A stretch of 64,000 nt of DNA from Cellulomonas terrae (GTDB lineage: Bacteria; Actinomycetota; Actinomycetes; Actinomycetales; Cellulomonadaceae), in contig NZ_BJWH01000003.1 in NCBI RefSeq assembly GCF_007990265.1, positions 281,072-345,071 on the forward strand, in the 5' to 3' direction. The translations under genes and the position numbers were made by a program. Below, one piece after another: positions 47,378 to 57,200 of this stretch; positions within the stretch are counted from its first letter, which is position 1, and each line of letters begins with the position of its first letter. Under the pieces are notes generated by a model. It was not told the origin of the DNA, ran no database searches, and worked only from the letters and a program-made list of their open reading frames with translations.

Positions 47378-47929
47378 TCAGCCGGCCTCGGCCTTGGCCG
47401 CCTCCGCGGCGGCCTTGATCTCGTCGGCCTCGACCTTGTCGATCGCCTTCTCGACGATGGCGTCCGCCCGGGCCAGCGCCTTGCGGATCTCGACCGCGCC
47501 CGGGTCGGAGACCAGCGCCAGCAGGCCGGAGTGCCCCGGCGGGATCGCGTCCTGCAGCTCCTCGGCCAGCCCCTTGCGGTGCTTCAGCTCCCGCGCCTTG
47601 CCCGTCGCGGCACCCACGGCACCCAGGACGGCGGCGCTCCCGATGATCGACGGCGGGAAGATCAGGCCGAGCGCCACGCCCCCGACGACTCCCCACGTCA
47701 GACCGTGCCGGGTGCTGTGGTCGGTCGCCTTCTGGATCTCCAGCGTCCCGTCCTCGGCACGCGAGACGACGATGACGCCGTCGATCTCGATCGTCCTGCC
47801 GTCCTCGATCGACTTGAGCGCCTCGTACGCGGACAGGGCGGTGCCGGTGTCCGCGAAGTCGGCCACGAAGAGGGTGTACGCACCGTCCGAGAGGGCGGCG
47901 ACGACATCGGTGGGCTGGTCGTCCGACAT
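47378..47929 (-). CDS. DUF1269 family protein
   Basis: A 183-residue protein with a DUF1269-type N-terminal domain (residues 15-70; a ferredoxin-like segment including VVSRAEDG), a glycine-rich hydrophobic stretch WGVVGGVALGLIFPPSIIG that may insert in the membrane, and a charged helical tail. The function is unknown. The ATG at 47929 has AAGGAG upstream. It is divergent from the AraC-family regulator and converges on the hexapeptide-repeat gene. Confidence 0.85.
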   Translation of the reverse strand: MSDDQPTDVVAALSDGAYTLFVADFADTGTALSAYEALKSIEDGRTIEIDGVIVVSRAEDGTLEIQKATDHSTRHGLTWGVVGGVALGLIFPPSIIGSAAVLGAVGAATGKARELKHRKGLAEELQDAIPPGHSGLLALVSDPGAVEIRKALARADAIVEKAIDKVEADEIKAAAEAAKAEAG

Positions 47930-48046
47930 GAAGAGCTCCTTGGTCCGCAGAGAGTCGATGTCCGGTGTGGTGCGATATCGACCGTAGACCAGTCCCCCGG
48001 GCGCAGACAGAGGGCGCGTGAGGCGCCCGGTCTACGCTCGACGGGC

Positions 48047-48730
48047 ATGAGCTTCCTCTACGAGGAGCGAGCGTCGTCGTCGGTGTTCGTCGACGTCGTG
48101 TGGCACACCCAGGACACGAGTGACGGGACGTACCTCGCGTCCGCCGACGCCCGCTGGGACCTGATCTTCACGATCAGCGCCGACGGGCAGCGCGTGCTGC
48201 TCAGCGGCCCGTCGACGCAGCCCACCCCCGTGCCCTACACGGCCGGAAACCGGAACGTGGGCATCCGGTTCGCCGCCGGCGCCTACTTCACGCACGTCCC
48301 CGTCGACGCGATGCGCGACCGCACCGAACGGCTCACCATGCCGACCCCCGGGCTGTTCCTGCTGGGCGGGTCGGCGTGGCCGTTCCCGGGGACGGACGAC
48401 GCACTGGTCGACGCGCTGGTCGAGTCGTTCGCCCGCACCGGTCTGCTCGCCCACGACGACGTCGTGGAGGCCGCGCTCGACGGCGGCCCGGTGCCGCTCT
48501 CGCCGCGCTCCGTCGAGCGCCACTTCACGCACGCGACCGGGATGAGCCCGCGTGAGGTGCGTCGGATCGCCCGGGCACGCGAGGCCGTGGCCCGGCTGCA
48601 GCGCGGCGAGGCGATCGCAGACGTCGCCCACCGGCTCGGGTACGCGGACCAGTCCCACCTGACGCGCGAGCTCAAGCGGCTGACCGGGTACACGCCCGGC
48701 CAGTCGCAGGGCCGCGACGAGCCCGTCTGA
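48047..48730 (+). CDS. AraC-family transcriptional regulator
   Basis: The 227-residue protein has an N-terminal sensing domain (DUF6597-like, residues 1-125) and a C-terminal double helix-turn-helix (about 145-225). The recognition part reads VERHFTHATGMSPREVRRIARAREA and LGYADQSHLTRELKRLTGYTP. It lies 86 bp upstream of an epoxide hydrolase on the same strand, which it may control. No signal for its ligand is visible. Confidence 0.88.
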   Translation: MSFLYEERASSSVFVDVVWHTQDTSDGTYLASADARWDLIFTISADGQRVLLSGPSTQPTPVPYTAGNRNVGIRFAAGAYFTHVPVDAMRDRTERLTMPTPGLFLLGGSAWPFPGTDDALVDALVESFARTGLLAHDDVVEAALDGGPVPLSPRSVERHFTHATGMSPREVRRIARAREAVARLQRGEAIADVAHRLGYADQSHLTRELKRLTGYTPGQSQGRDEPV

Positions 48731-48816
48731 CCGTGTCGTCCCCGTTCAAGACACCCCGACGGCACTCCGGTTGGCTCGGACCGCACCCACCACGCCGACG
48801 GAGAGGACCGACCGCC

Positions 48817-49947
48817 ATGGACATCCGGCCGTACGAGATCGCGATCCCGACCGAGCAGGTCGACGACCTCACCCAGCGGCTCGCCCGCACCCGCTGGCCC
48901 GCCGACCTCACCTCGGGGTGGGAGCGGGGAACCCCGGTGTCCTACGCGCGACGCCTGGCCGAGCACTGGCGGACGGCCTACGACTGGCGCGCCCAGGAGC
49001 AGCGCCTCAACCGCATGCCCCAGTTCCTCGCCGACGTCGACGGTCAGCCGGTCCACGGTCTGCACGTGCGCTCCCGCCACGAGCACGCCACACCCCTCCT
49101 GCTCTGCCACGGCTACCCCGCGTCGTTCGTCGAGTTCGCGACGCTCGCCCCCGCGCTGGCCGACCCGCAGGACGGTCCGGCGTTCCACGTCGTGGCGCCG
49201 TCGATCCCCGGCTTCGGGTTCTCCACCCCGCTCACGGGGCACGGCTGGGACATCGCGCGGACCGCCGAGGCGTTCGACCGGATCATGCGCGCGCTCGGCT
49301 ACGAGCGGTACGTGGTGGTGGGTGGGGACGTCGGTGCCGGGGTCAGCGAGCAGCTGTGCCTCGACGCCGGCGAGCGAGTCATCGCGTCGCTCGTCACCAC
49401 CGACCCGGGCGCCATCGCGACCGCGTACACCCCACCCACCGACCACCTGACCGAGGAGGAGAAGGCCCGGCACGAGAGCCTGAAGGCCGCCCGCGCGGAG
49501 GACTTCGGGTACCTGGGGGTACAGACGACCCGCCCCCTGAGCGTCGCGTACGGGCTGACCGACTCCCCCGTCATGCAGCTGACCTGGATCGTGGAGAAGG
49601 TCCGCGAGTGGACCGACCCGGACCGCGAGCTCCCCGAGGACGCGGTCGACCTCGACCAGCTGCTCACGCTGGTCAGCGTGGCGTGGTTCGGGCGGGGCGG
49701 CGACGGCGGCGCGAACCTGCTCTACGAGGCCGCGCACGCGTCCGTCGCCTGGGGACGGACCCACGACCGCCCCCAGGGCATGGTCGCGTTCGGCGAGGAG
49801 CCCCTCATGCGTCGCATCCTCGACCCGGACGGACACCTCGCCTTCTGGGCCGAGCACCCCCACGGCGGACACTTCCCGGCGATGGAACGACCCGACGAGC
49901 TCGCCGGGGACATCCGCACGTTCCTCGCGGCGGTGCCGGTGGGGTGA
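48817..49947 (+). CDS. Epoxide hydrolase family protein
   Basis: The 376-residue protein has the epoxide-hydrolase N-terminal domain (residues 1-105) and an alpha/beta hydrolase core. HGYPASF supplies the oxyanion strand, GGDVGAG the nucleophilic aspartate and HGGHFPAME the histidine. It should open epoxides to diols through a covalent ester; the natural substrate is unknown. The ATG at 48817 is chosen because the family starts IRPYEIAIP. It follows the AraC regulator. Confidence 0.9.
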   Translation: MDIRPYEIAIPTEQVDDLTQRLARTRWPADLTSGWERGTPVSYARRLAEHWRTAYDWRAQEQRLNRMPQFLADVDGQPVHGLHVRSRHEHATPLLLCHGYPASFVEFATLAPALADPQDGPAFHVVAPSIPGFGFSTPLTGHGWDIARTAEAFDRIMRALGYERYVVVGGDVGAGVSEQLCLDAGERVIASLVTTDPGAIATAYTPPTDHLTEEEKARHESLKAARAEDFGYLGVQTTRPLSVAYGLTDSPVMQLTWIVEKVREWTDPDRELPEDAVDLDQLLTLVSVAWFGRGGDGGANLLYEAAHASVAWGRTHDRPQGMVAFGEEPLMRRILDPDGHLAFWAEHPHGGHFPAMERPDELAGDIRTFLAAVPVG

Positions 49948-50038
49948 GACGACGGTGGCCCGATGTGGGTGGCATGCGGTCTGATCGTGTCGAGCGGCCG
50001 CGCAGCACGTGCGCGGCCACGGCCCCTGGAGGACCCCG

Positions 50039-50659
50039 ATGGCGACGATCGTCTCCACCCTGTTCATCTCCCTCGACGGCATCGCCGAGATCGACCCGGC
50101 GTGGCACTTCCCGTACTTCGACGAGAACATGGGTGCCGTGGTCGGCGAGGACTACGAGGACGTCGACGTGCTGCTGCTCGGACGGGTGACCTACGACAGC
50201 TTCGCGGGCGCCTGGCCCGACCGCGAGACCGCCGGCGGGGAGGACGCCACGTTCGCTGCGCAGCTCGGTGACGTGCGCAAGGTCGTCGCGACGCGGGGCA
50301 GCCAGGACCTCGGCTGGCGGAACGCCGAGGCCGTCCAGGGCGACCTCGTCGAGGCCGTGACCGCGCTCAAGGCCGACCCGACCATCGGCAAGATCCTCGT
50401 CGCCGGGTCGATCTCGGTCGTCCGTCAGCTGCTCGCCGCCGGGCTCCTCGACCAGCTGAGCCTGCTGGTCCACCCCGTCGCCGCCCGCAAGGGCGAGCGG
50501 CTGTTCGAGGAGGGCGAGCCGATCTACCCGCTGCGTCTCCTGCGCTCCGACGTGTTCCCGACCGGCGTGATCCACCTCGTCTACGCCCCGAGCGAGCTGC
50601 CCGGGACGCAGACCTACGAGGACGTCACCGACAAGGTCCCCGGCGCGACGGACAGCTGA
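50039..50659 (+). CDS. Dihydrofolate reductase family protein (RibD C-terminal-like)
   Basis: A 206-residue NADPH-dependent reductase of the family related to the RibD C-terminal domain, not a true folate enzyme. Landmarks are FISLDGIAE, LLLGRVTYDSF, KILVAGS and a C-terminal VIHLVYAPSE. GGAGG lies before the ATG. The tail TYEDVTDKVPGA resembles a 23-codon scrap at 51751-51822. It converges on the HAF-repeat gene. Confidence 0.88.
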   Translation: MATIVSTLFISLDGIAEIDPAWHFPYFDENMGAVVGEDYEDVDVLLLGRVTYDSFAGAWPDRETAGGEDATFAAQLGDVRKVVATRGSQDLGWRNAEAVQGDLVEAVTALKADPTIGKILVAGSISVVRQLLAAGLLDQLSLLVHPVAARKGERLFEEGEPIYPLRLLRSDVFPTGVIHLVYAPSELPGTQTYEDVTDKVPGATDS

Positions 50660-50683
50660 CCGCCGGCCTGCGGGCCTGCCGCA

Positions 50684-51640
50684 TCAGCGCGGCCCGTACC
50701 GCAGGACCGCGGTCGACACGTCGCCCGAGAACTCGCACCCCACGGCCGTCCCGTGGTCGTTCACCGCCGTCAGCACGGTGGTCTCGCCTGGGACGAGCGG
50801 CGCCACCGGTCGCAGCGGACCGGTGGCGTCGCGGACGAAGCCCTGCTGCGGACCGGCCGCGACGGCCAGGTTCCCGACCACCCGGCCCCGCTCGTTGATG
50901 TCGGACGCGATCCCGAAGACAGACTCCGGCGCGTCGACGGGCACGGGTGCCGCGCCCTGCGCCCAGCGCACCGCGCGCGACGAGCCGCCGGCGGTGTAGC
51001 TGTACCCGACGACGTCCCCCCGGTTGTTGAGGGCGGTCGCGAGGCTGTGCCCACCGAGGGTGCCCAGCGTGGTGAGCGTGCCGTCCGGCGCCCACAGGAC
51101 CGCGCGCTGCGTCCCGGTGGCGTCCCACGCGTACCCCGACACCTGGCCGCGGTCGTTGATGTCGGAGGCGCCCGCGTCCCCACCGAGCCCCGGCAGGACC
51201 CGCATCGCGCCCCCGCTCCAGACGAAGGCGCGGGACGGCCCACCGAACGCGCCGGACGTCCCGACGACGTCGCCGCGCTCGTTCAACCCGGTCACGTACG
51301 AGTAGGTGTCCGACGGGTCGGCGACACCGATCCGCACCAGCCTCCGGTCCTTCCACAGCGCCGCGACCCCGTCGTCCGTGCCGGCGATGTCACCGTGGTC
51401 GTTGATCCGCACCGCGGAGTCGAGGCCGCCCGGCAGCGGGAACAGCCGTCCCAACCGGTAGACGTGCGTGTCGGTGACGACCACCTCGAGCCCGTTGACG
51501 TCCTGCGCGCACTCGTCGACACCGAGCCTCACGAGCCCCGGATCACCCGCCGCGGCGTGCGCCGGTGACGCGACGAGCGTGACGCCGAGCAGCCACGCGC
51601 TCAGGCCGGTCGTCATGACTGCACTCAGCCTGGTCCTCAT
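50684..51640 (-). CDS. Secreted HAF-repeat protein
   Basis: The 318-residue protein has a signal peptide (MRTRLSAVMTTGLSAWLLG then ASPAHA) and at least six tandem motifs of the HAF/extracellular-repeat type: INDHGDIAG, LNERGDVVG, INDRGQVSG, LNNRGDVVG, INERGRVVG and VNDHGTAVG. Each unit probably forms a beta-propeller-like blade. No catalytic domain is attached. It is probably exported, with no known role. Confidence 0.88.
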   Translation of the reverse strand: MRTRLSAVMTTGLSAWLLGVTLVASPAHAAAGDPGLVRLGVDECAQDVNGLEVVVTDTHVYRLGRLFPLPGGLDSAVRINDHGDIAGTDDGVAALWKDRRLVRIGVADPSDTYSYVTGLNERGDVVGTSGAFGGPSRAFVWSGGAMRVLPGLGGDAGASDINDRGQVSGYAWDATGTQRAVLWAPDGTLTTLGTLGGHSLATALNNRGDVVGYSYTAGGSSRAVRWAQGAAPVPVDAPESVFGIASDINERGRVVGNLAVAAGPQQGFVRDATGPLRPVAPLVPGETTVLTAVNDHGTAVGCEFSGDVSTAVLRYGPR

Positions 51641-51750
51641 GTGGTGCCCCCTGTCTTCGGCGGACGAGACGGCACCGGGTGCGCCGTCGGACGTCACCGC
51701 CGTCACTCGATGGTCGGCCGCGGACATTCCGGGCACAACGGACGGAGCGA
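51641..51750. other. Short intergenic stretch upstream of the HAF-repeat gene
   Basis: I see no gene here. It should hold the promoter of the minus-strand HAF-repeat gene, but I cannot point to clear -10 and -35 elements. Confidence 0.4.
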
Positions 51751-51822
51751 ATGTTCACCTGGTCGCCGGACAGCCGGACCTACGACGACGTCACCGCCGA
51801 GGCGCCCGGCGCCGACCGCTAG
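51751..51822 (+). pseudogene. Possible remnant of a DHFR-family 3' end
   Basis: A 23-codon frame ends RTYDDVTAEAPGADR then stop. This parallels the end of the DHFR-family protein at 50039-50659 (TYEDVTDKVPGA), with TYxDVT and PGA shared. Nothing upstream continues the homology. It may be the tail of a lost paralogue; chance similarity is possible. Confidence 0.25.
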
Positions 51823-52559
51823 ACGGACTCCGGGTCGCCGCCCTGTGCCGCTCGTCCGCCGTCGACCGGCAGCACCACACCGTTGACGAAGCTCGCGTCG
51901 TCGGACAGCAGGTAGGCGACCGCGGCCGCGACCTCCTGGGTGCTCCCGACGCGCCCGAGCGGGTGCAAGGCCGCCATCTGCGCGTCGACCAGGGGGTGCT
52001 GCTCGCGGTACGCCTCGTAGCGAGCGGTGCTGATCGACCCGAGCGCGACGGCGTTGGTGCGGATGCCGTCCGGGCCGTGGTCGACCGCGACGGCACGCGT
52101 CAGACCCTCGACGGCAGCCTTCGCGGTCGCGTACGGCAGGGCGCCCCGGACCGGCCGCCCGGCCTGGTGGGAGGACACGTTCACGATCGCGCCCGGGCGG
52201 GAGCGATCCAGGAAGTGGCGCACCGCCGTGTGGCAGCCCGTGACTGCGAGCGCCAGGTTGGCCGTGATCATCGCGAGGATCTCGTCGCTCGTCGAGGCGC
52301 CGAGCGTGGCGTCCTGGAAGATCGCCGCGTTGTTCACCCAGCCGACCAGAGGAGCGTCGGCCTCCGCGCGGGCCGCCGCCCGTCGCGCCGCCTCGGCGTC
52401 GCGCGCGTCGCCCGGCACCAGGGTCACCCTCGGGTCGTGCCAGTCGAGCGCGTCGACCACGTCCAGGACGACGACGTGGCCTTGCTGCGCCAGCCTCCCC
52501 GCGATCGCTCGGCCGACGCCTCGGCTGCCGCCGGTCACCACGTACGAGAGCTCGGTCAC
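51819..52559 (-). CDS. SDR family oxidoreductase
   Basis: The 246-residue protein has the classical short-chain dehydrogenase motifs: VVTGGSRGVGRAI at the N-terminus, WVNNAA (the NNAG-like element), IVNVSS with the catalytic serine and YATAK (Tyr-x3-Lys). It ends VVLPVDGG, as usual. The GTG at 52559 is supported by AGGAG upstream. The substrate is unknown. Confidence 0.92.
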   Translation of the reverse strand: MTELSYVVTGGSRGVGRAIAGRLAQQGHVVVLDVVDALDWHDPRVTLVPGDARDAEAARRAAARAEADAPLVGWVNNAAIFQDATLGASTSDEILAMITANLALAVTGCHTAVRHFLDRSRPGAIVNVSSHQAGRPVRGALPYATAKAAVEGLTRAVAVDHGPDGIRTNAVALGSISTARYEAYREQHPLVDAQMAALHPLGRVGSTQEVAAAVAYLLSDDASFVNGVVLPVDGGRAAQGGDPESV

Positions 52560-52687
52560 AGGGTGCTCCTGTTCGTCGGCGCGGGAGGGCAGGCTCCATG
52601 CTCTCGCGCGCCGGCATCGACCGTCGCCGGCGCCGACCTGACCTGCACCCCCAGGAAGCGGAGATGGACGTGTCCCCGGCAGCACGA

Positions 52688-52727
52688 CGAAGGCCCCGAC
52701 CCGCATCTCTGCTGGTCAGGGCCTTCG
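52688..52727 (-). terminator. Hairpin terminator downstream of tRNA-Leu
   Basis: CGAAGGCCC (52688-52696) pairs with GGGCCTTCG (52719-52727), extended by GACC with GGTC inside, giving about 13 pairs around a 12-base loop. It begins 20 bases after the tRNA 3' end. There is no clear T-run, as is common in actinobacterial terminators. Confidence 0.75.
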
Positions 52728-52746
52728 ACGTCGCTGTCTCAACGAG

Positions 52747-52829
52747 TGTCCGGAGGGGGACTTGAACCCCCACGCCCTTTCGGGCACTAGCACCTCAAGC
52801 TAGCGCGTCTGCCATTCCGCCACCCGGAC
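52747..52829 (-). tRNA. tRNA-Leu (anticodon GAG)
   Basis: An 83-base class II tRNA. The acceptor stem is GTCCGGG with TCCGGAC and discriminator A. The anticodon stem CTAGC/GCTAG holds the loop TTGAGGT, so the anticodon is GAG (codons CUC and CUU). A long variable arm (GCCCGAAAGGGC) marks leucine, and the T-arm GGGGGTTCAAGTCCCCC is intact. CCA is not encoded. An AAGATA element at 52875-52880 (TATCTT on the tRNA strand) may be its -10. Confidence 0.97.
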
Positions 52830-52975
52830 AGGTGGACCGCGGGGCACCCGGAGGCGCCCTCAGGTGCGGCAGAAAAGATAGCACGGCGCGGCGGGCGGGC
52901 ACGCATCGGCCGCCGGGGGCACACTGGCGGCAGGCGCCGTGACCAGGCGCCCTCGGCCGTGATGCAGGGAGCCCG

Positions 52976-54202
52976 ATGACCGACGCCAGCAGCTCGACGG
53001 GCCGGTCGTCGGCCAGCCCGACGGCCCGCAAGGTCGCGGGTGCGCGACGCAACCCGAGCGTCTACGGCACGGAGCACACCGCTCCCCGCTGGTTGCGTGG
53101 CGCGGCGGGGGTGTCGTGGCGGCTGCTCGTCGTCATCGCGATGGTCGCGCTGATCTTCTACGCCACGTCCCGGGTGCAGCTGCTGTTCGTCGCGGTGTTC
53201 CTCGCATTCGTGTTCACCGCCGTGCTGCGTCCCGCGGTGGACTACCTCGCACGGGGCATGCCGCGCGGGCTGGCCACGGCCCTGTCCATCCTCGGCGGCA
53301 TCGTCTTCTTCCTCGGTCTGCTCACCTACGTGGGCTACTCGATCGCCAACCAGTGGAGCGACCTGACCAAGCAGTTCAGCGACGGCATCGGCCAGATCAC
53401 CGACTTCCTGGAGAACGGGCCGCTGCCCTTCAGCATCACCAACGACCAGATCGCGGAGTGGATCAGCAACGGTCAGCAGTGGGTGCAGGAGCACGCCGGC
53501 GACCTGGCCGGCCAGGCGGCCGCGGGTGCGGGCTCGGTGGTGGAGGTGTTCACCGCCCTGGCGCTGGCGATCTTCTGCACGGTGTTCTTCCTGGCGCGCG
53601 GGCGCGAGATGTGGACCTGGTTCCTCAACCAGCTGCCGTCCCGGGTGCGTGACAGCTGGAAGACCGCCGGTGGGGCCGGCTGGTACACGTTCTCCGGGTA
53701 CACGCGCGGCACGGTGATCATCGCGGTCACCGACGGGATCCTGGCCTTCATCCTGCTGAGCGTCCTGCGGGTTCCCCTGTCCGCCCCGCTCGCGGTGCTG
53801 GTGTTCATCGGTGCGTTCATCCCCCTGATCGGGGCGCCGCTGGCGATGGTCATCGCGATGATCGTGGCACTCGCTGCCAACGGTCTGCTGTCGGCGGCGA
53901 TCGTCGGTATCGGCATCGCGCTCATCGGCCAGTTCGAGGGGCACATCCTGCAGCCGATCGTGATGGGCAAGCAGGTGGCGATCCACCCGGTGGTCATCGC
54001 GTTGGCGGTCACCGCAGGAACCCTGACCGCGGGCATCCTCGGCGCCGTCATCTCCGTCCCGCTGGTGGCGGTGTGCTGGGCGATCTTCTCCCGTCTGCGC
54101 ACGCTCGACCCGCCGATGGAGGAGGACGAGTCCGACGACGACGTCGAACCGGTCGAGACCGTCGAGGAGATCGACGACGACGAGGTCGTCAAGCAGTCCT
54201 GA
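52976..54202 (+). CDS. AI-2E family transporter
   Basis: The 408-residue membrane protein has seven to eight transmembrane helices, with the typical central GYTRGTVIIAVTDGILA and C-terminal QFEGHILQPIVMGKQVAIHP motifs. The family includes a claimed AI-2 exporter and sodium/proton antiporters; the name does not establish the substrate. The C-terminal tail is very acidic. The ATG at 52976 is used. It converges on dnaE2 with a 3-bp gap. Confidence 0.9.
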   Translation: MTDASSSTGRSSASPTARKVAGARRNPSVYGTEHTAPRWLRGAAGVSWRLLVVIAMVALIFYATSRVQLLFVAVFLAFVFTAVLRPAVDYLARGMPRGLATALSILGGIVFFLGLLTYVGYSIANQWSDLTKQFSDGIGQITDFLENGPLPFSITNDQIAEWISNGQQWVQEHAGDLAGQAAAGAGSVVEVFTALALAIFCTVFFLARGREMWTWFLNQLPSRVRDSWKTAGGAGWYTFSGYTRGTVIIAVTDGILAFILLSVLRVPLSAPLAVLVFIGAFIPLIGAPLAMVIAMIVALAANGLLSAAIVGIGIALIGQFEGHILQPIVMGKQVAIHPVVIALAVTAGTLTAGILGAVISVPLVAVCWAIFSRLRTLDPPMEEDESDDDVEPVETVEEIDDDEVVKQS

Positions 54203-54205
54203 GCC

Positions 54206-57200
54206 CTACCGGAAGTCCCGCGACGCCGACCGGACCTTGAGCGACATCGGGGTCAGGTGCTCCGCGACCAGGTTGGTCGCACCGTCCGCCCGCTCCAGCC
54301 GACCGCGCACCACCAGGGCGCGTGACGTGCGGGCCACCTTGCGGAACTTCTGCCACAGCCCCGCCGAGCAGATGACGTTGAGCAGCCCGGTCTCGTCCTC
54401 GAGGGACAGGAACGTCGTCCCGCCCGCGGTGCCGGGCCGCTGCCGGTGCGTGACGACACCGGCGACGGCGACCCGGCGCCCGATCTCGTGGCGGAACGCC
54501 TGCTCGACCCGCAGCACCCCGGCGGCGTCGAGGCCGTCGCGGACGAACTGCGTCGGGTAGGAGTCGACCGAGACCCCCGTGGCCCACACGTCCGCGGTCG
54601 CGACCTCCACGCCGTCCAGGCCGGGGAGCATCGGGGCGGTGACCCCGACGGAGACCCCCGGCAGGGTGTCCGGCCCTTCCTGCGCGAGTGCGCCGGCCGC
54701 CCACAGCGCCTCGCGACGGGTGACCCCCAGGCTGTCGAGCGCCCCGGCGGTGGCGAGCGCCTCGAGCTGGGTGGTCGACAGCTGCACCCGCCGCACCAGC
54801 TGGCGCAGGTCGGTGAACGGCCCGTGCGCCCGGCGTTCGTCGACCACCTGCTGCGCGACGTCCTCCCCGACCGACCGGACCGAGGAGAGCCCCAGCCGGA
54901 CCGCGAGGGAACGCCGCCCGTCCCCCGTGCGCACCCCCGCAGGGACGGCGGGACCGGTCCCGCTCGGCGTCGGCACCAGCTGCGGCTCACCGCCCTCCGG
55001 GGCAGGGCCCAGGCGTTCGACGCACGCCTGCACGTCGGACGCCTGCACGTCCGGGCGGAGCACCTCCAGGCCGTGCCGGCGGGCGTCCGCGGCGAGGCTC
55101 TGCGGCGAGTAGAAGCCCATCGGCTGTGCTGCGAGCAGCCCCGCGTAGAACGCCGCCGGGTGGTACACCTTCAGCCACGCGCTGGCGTAGACCAGGAACG
55201 CGAACGAGTAGGCGTGCGACTCGGGGAAGCCGAAGTCGGCGAACGCCCGGAGCTTCTCGAAGATCTCCTGGCCGGTCCTCTCGTCGATCCCGTGCCCGGC
55301 CATCCCCGACATCAGCCGGCCCCGCATCGCCTCCATCCGCTCGGTCGACCGCTTCGAGCCCATCGCCCGGCGCAGCTGGTCGGCCTCCGCGGGCGTGAAG
55401 TCGGCGACGTCGATGGCCATCTGCATGAGCTGCTCCTGGAACAGGGGAACGCCCTTGGTCTTGGCCAGCGACTTCTCCAGCAGCGGGTGCAGGTAGGTGA
55501 CGGGCTGCCGGCCGTGCGCGCGCTCGATGTACGGGTGGACGGAGCCGCCCTGGATGGGACCGGGGCGGATGAGCGCGACCTCGATGACGATGTCGTAGAA
55601 CGTCCGCGGCTGCAGGCGCGGCAGGGTGCCCATCTGCGCGCGCGACTCCACCTGGAACACCCCGACGGTGTCCGCGGCGCTGAGCAGGTCGTACACCCGC
55701 GGGTCCTCGGCGGGCAGCCCGTGCAGGTCGAGCTTCTCGCCCTCGTGCTCGTGCACGAACCCGAACCCGATCCGCAGGGCCGTCAGCATGCCGAGGCCCA
55801 GCAGGTCGAACTTCACCAGCCCCGCGTCCGCGCAGTCCTCCTTGTCCCACTGCAGCACCGTGCGTCCGGGCATCCGCGCCCACTCCACCGGGCACACCTC
55901 GATGACCGGCCGGTCGCACATGACCATCCCGCCGGAGTGGATGCCGAGGTGCCGGGGCAGGCGCAGGAACCGGTCCGCGAGGTCGATGACGTGCTCGGGG
56001 ATCTCGTCGAGGTCGCTGGCCGACGGCGGCAGGACCGTCGGGACGACGTCGTGCCCGTCCGCGGTGACCAGCCCCGGCGTGTCGACCCCCTTGGCGGCAC
56101 GCAGCACCGACGGCGGCTCCCACGTGTTGCCCCACATCGACGCCTGCGTGCGCCGGCGCTCGTCACGCGCGGTGGTGAGAGGCTCGGGTACCTGTCCGGC
56201 GTGGCCGACGTGCGGACGAGGGCGCCGGACCGACGACGGCTTCTCGGGCGGTGGTGGCGGGGTGTTCGGTCGCAGGCTCCCCCACCGCTCGATCGACTGC
56301 GCCCACGCGTCCTGCTGCCCCGCGTCGTACCCGAGCGCCCGCGCCGCGTCCCGGACCGCCGACCGCGGCCGGTAGGAGATGACGTTGGCCACCTGCGCGG
56401 CGTGCGTCCGGCCGTGCTTGTCGTAGACGTACTGGATGACCTCCTCGCGGCGGGCCGACTCGATGTCCACGTCGATGTCCGGCGGCCCGTCGCGCTCGGG
56501 CGCCAGGAACCGCTCGAACAGCAGGCCGTGCCGCACCGCGTCCACGGCGGTGACCCGCAGCGCGTAGCAGACCGCGGAGTTGGCGGCCGACCCGCGGCCC
56601 TGCGCCATGATCCCGTTGCGCCGGCAGAAGTCGACCAGGTCGTAGACCACCAGGAAGTACCCCGGGAACCCCAGGTCCTCGATGACCTTGAGCTCGTGCG
56701 CCAGCTGCGCGTACGCGCCGGGCACCTTCTCCGCCCCCGGCGGCCCGTACAGCTCGAGCGCCCCCTGGCGGACCAGCTCACGCAGCCACGTGGCCTCCGT
56801 GTGGCCGGGCGGCACCGGGTAGGGCGGGAGCTGCGGTGCGACGAGGGACAGGTCGAACGCGCACTCGTCGGCCAGGTCCGCCGCGGTCACCACGGCCGAC
56901 GGGTGCCGTCGGTGCAGCGCGAGCATCTCGGTGGCCGACCGCAGGTGCGCCATCGGGCCGCCGGGCAGCCAGCCGTCCAGGTCCTCCAGCGACGACCGGG
57001 CCCGGACCGCGGCGAGCGCGGCGGCCAGGTCGGCGTCGCGCGGGGTGGCGTAGTGCACGTTCCCCGTGGCGACGAGCGGGAGCCCGGCGTCGGCCGCGAG
57101 GTGCGCGAGGGCGTCGGCGCGGTCGGTGTCGTACGGGTCCCCCGCCGCGGTGACCTCGACGGCCACGTTGTCGCGGCCGAACAGGGCGACGAGCCGGTCG

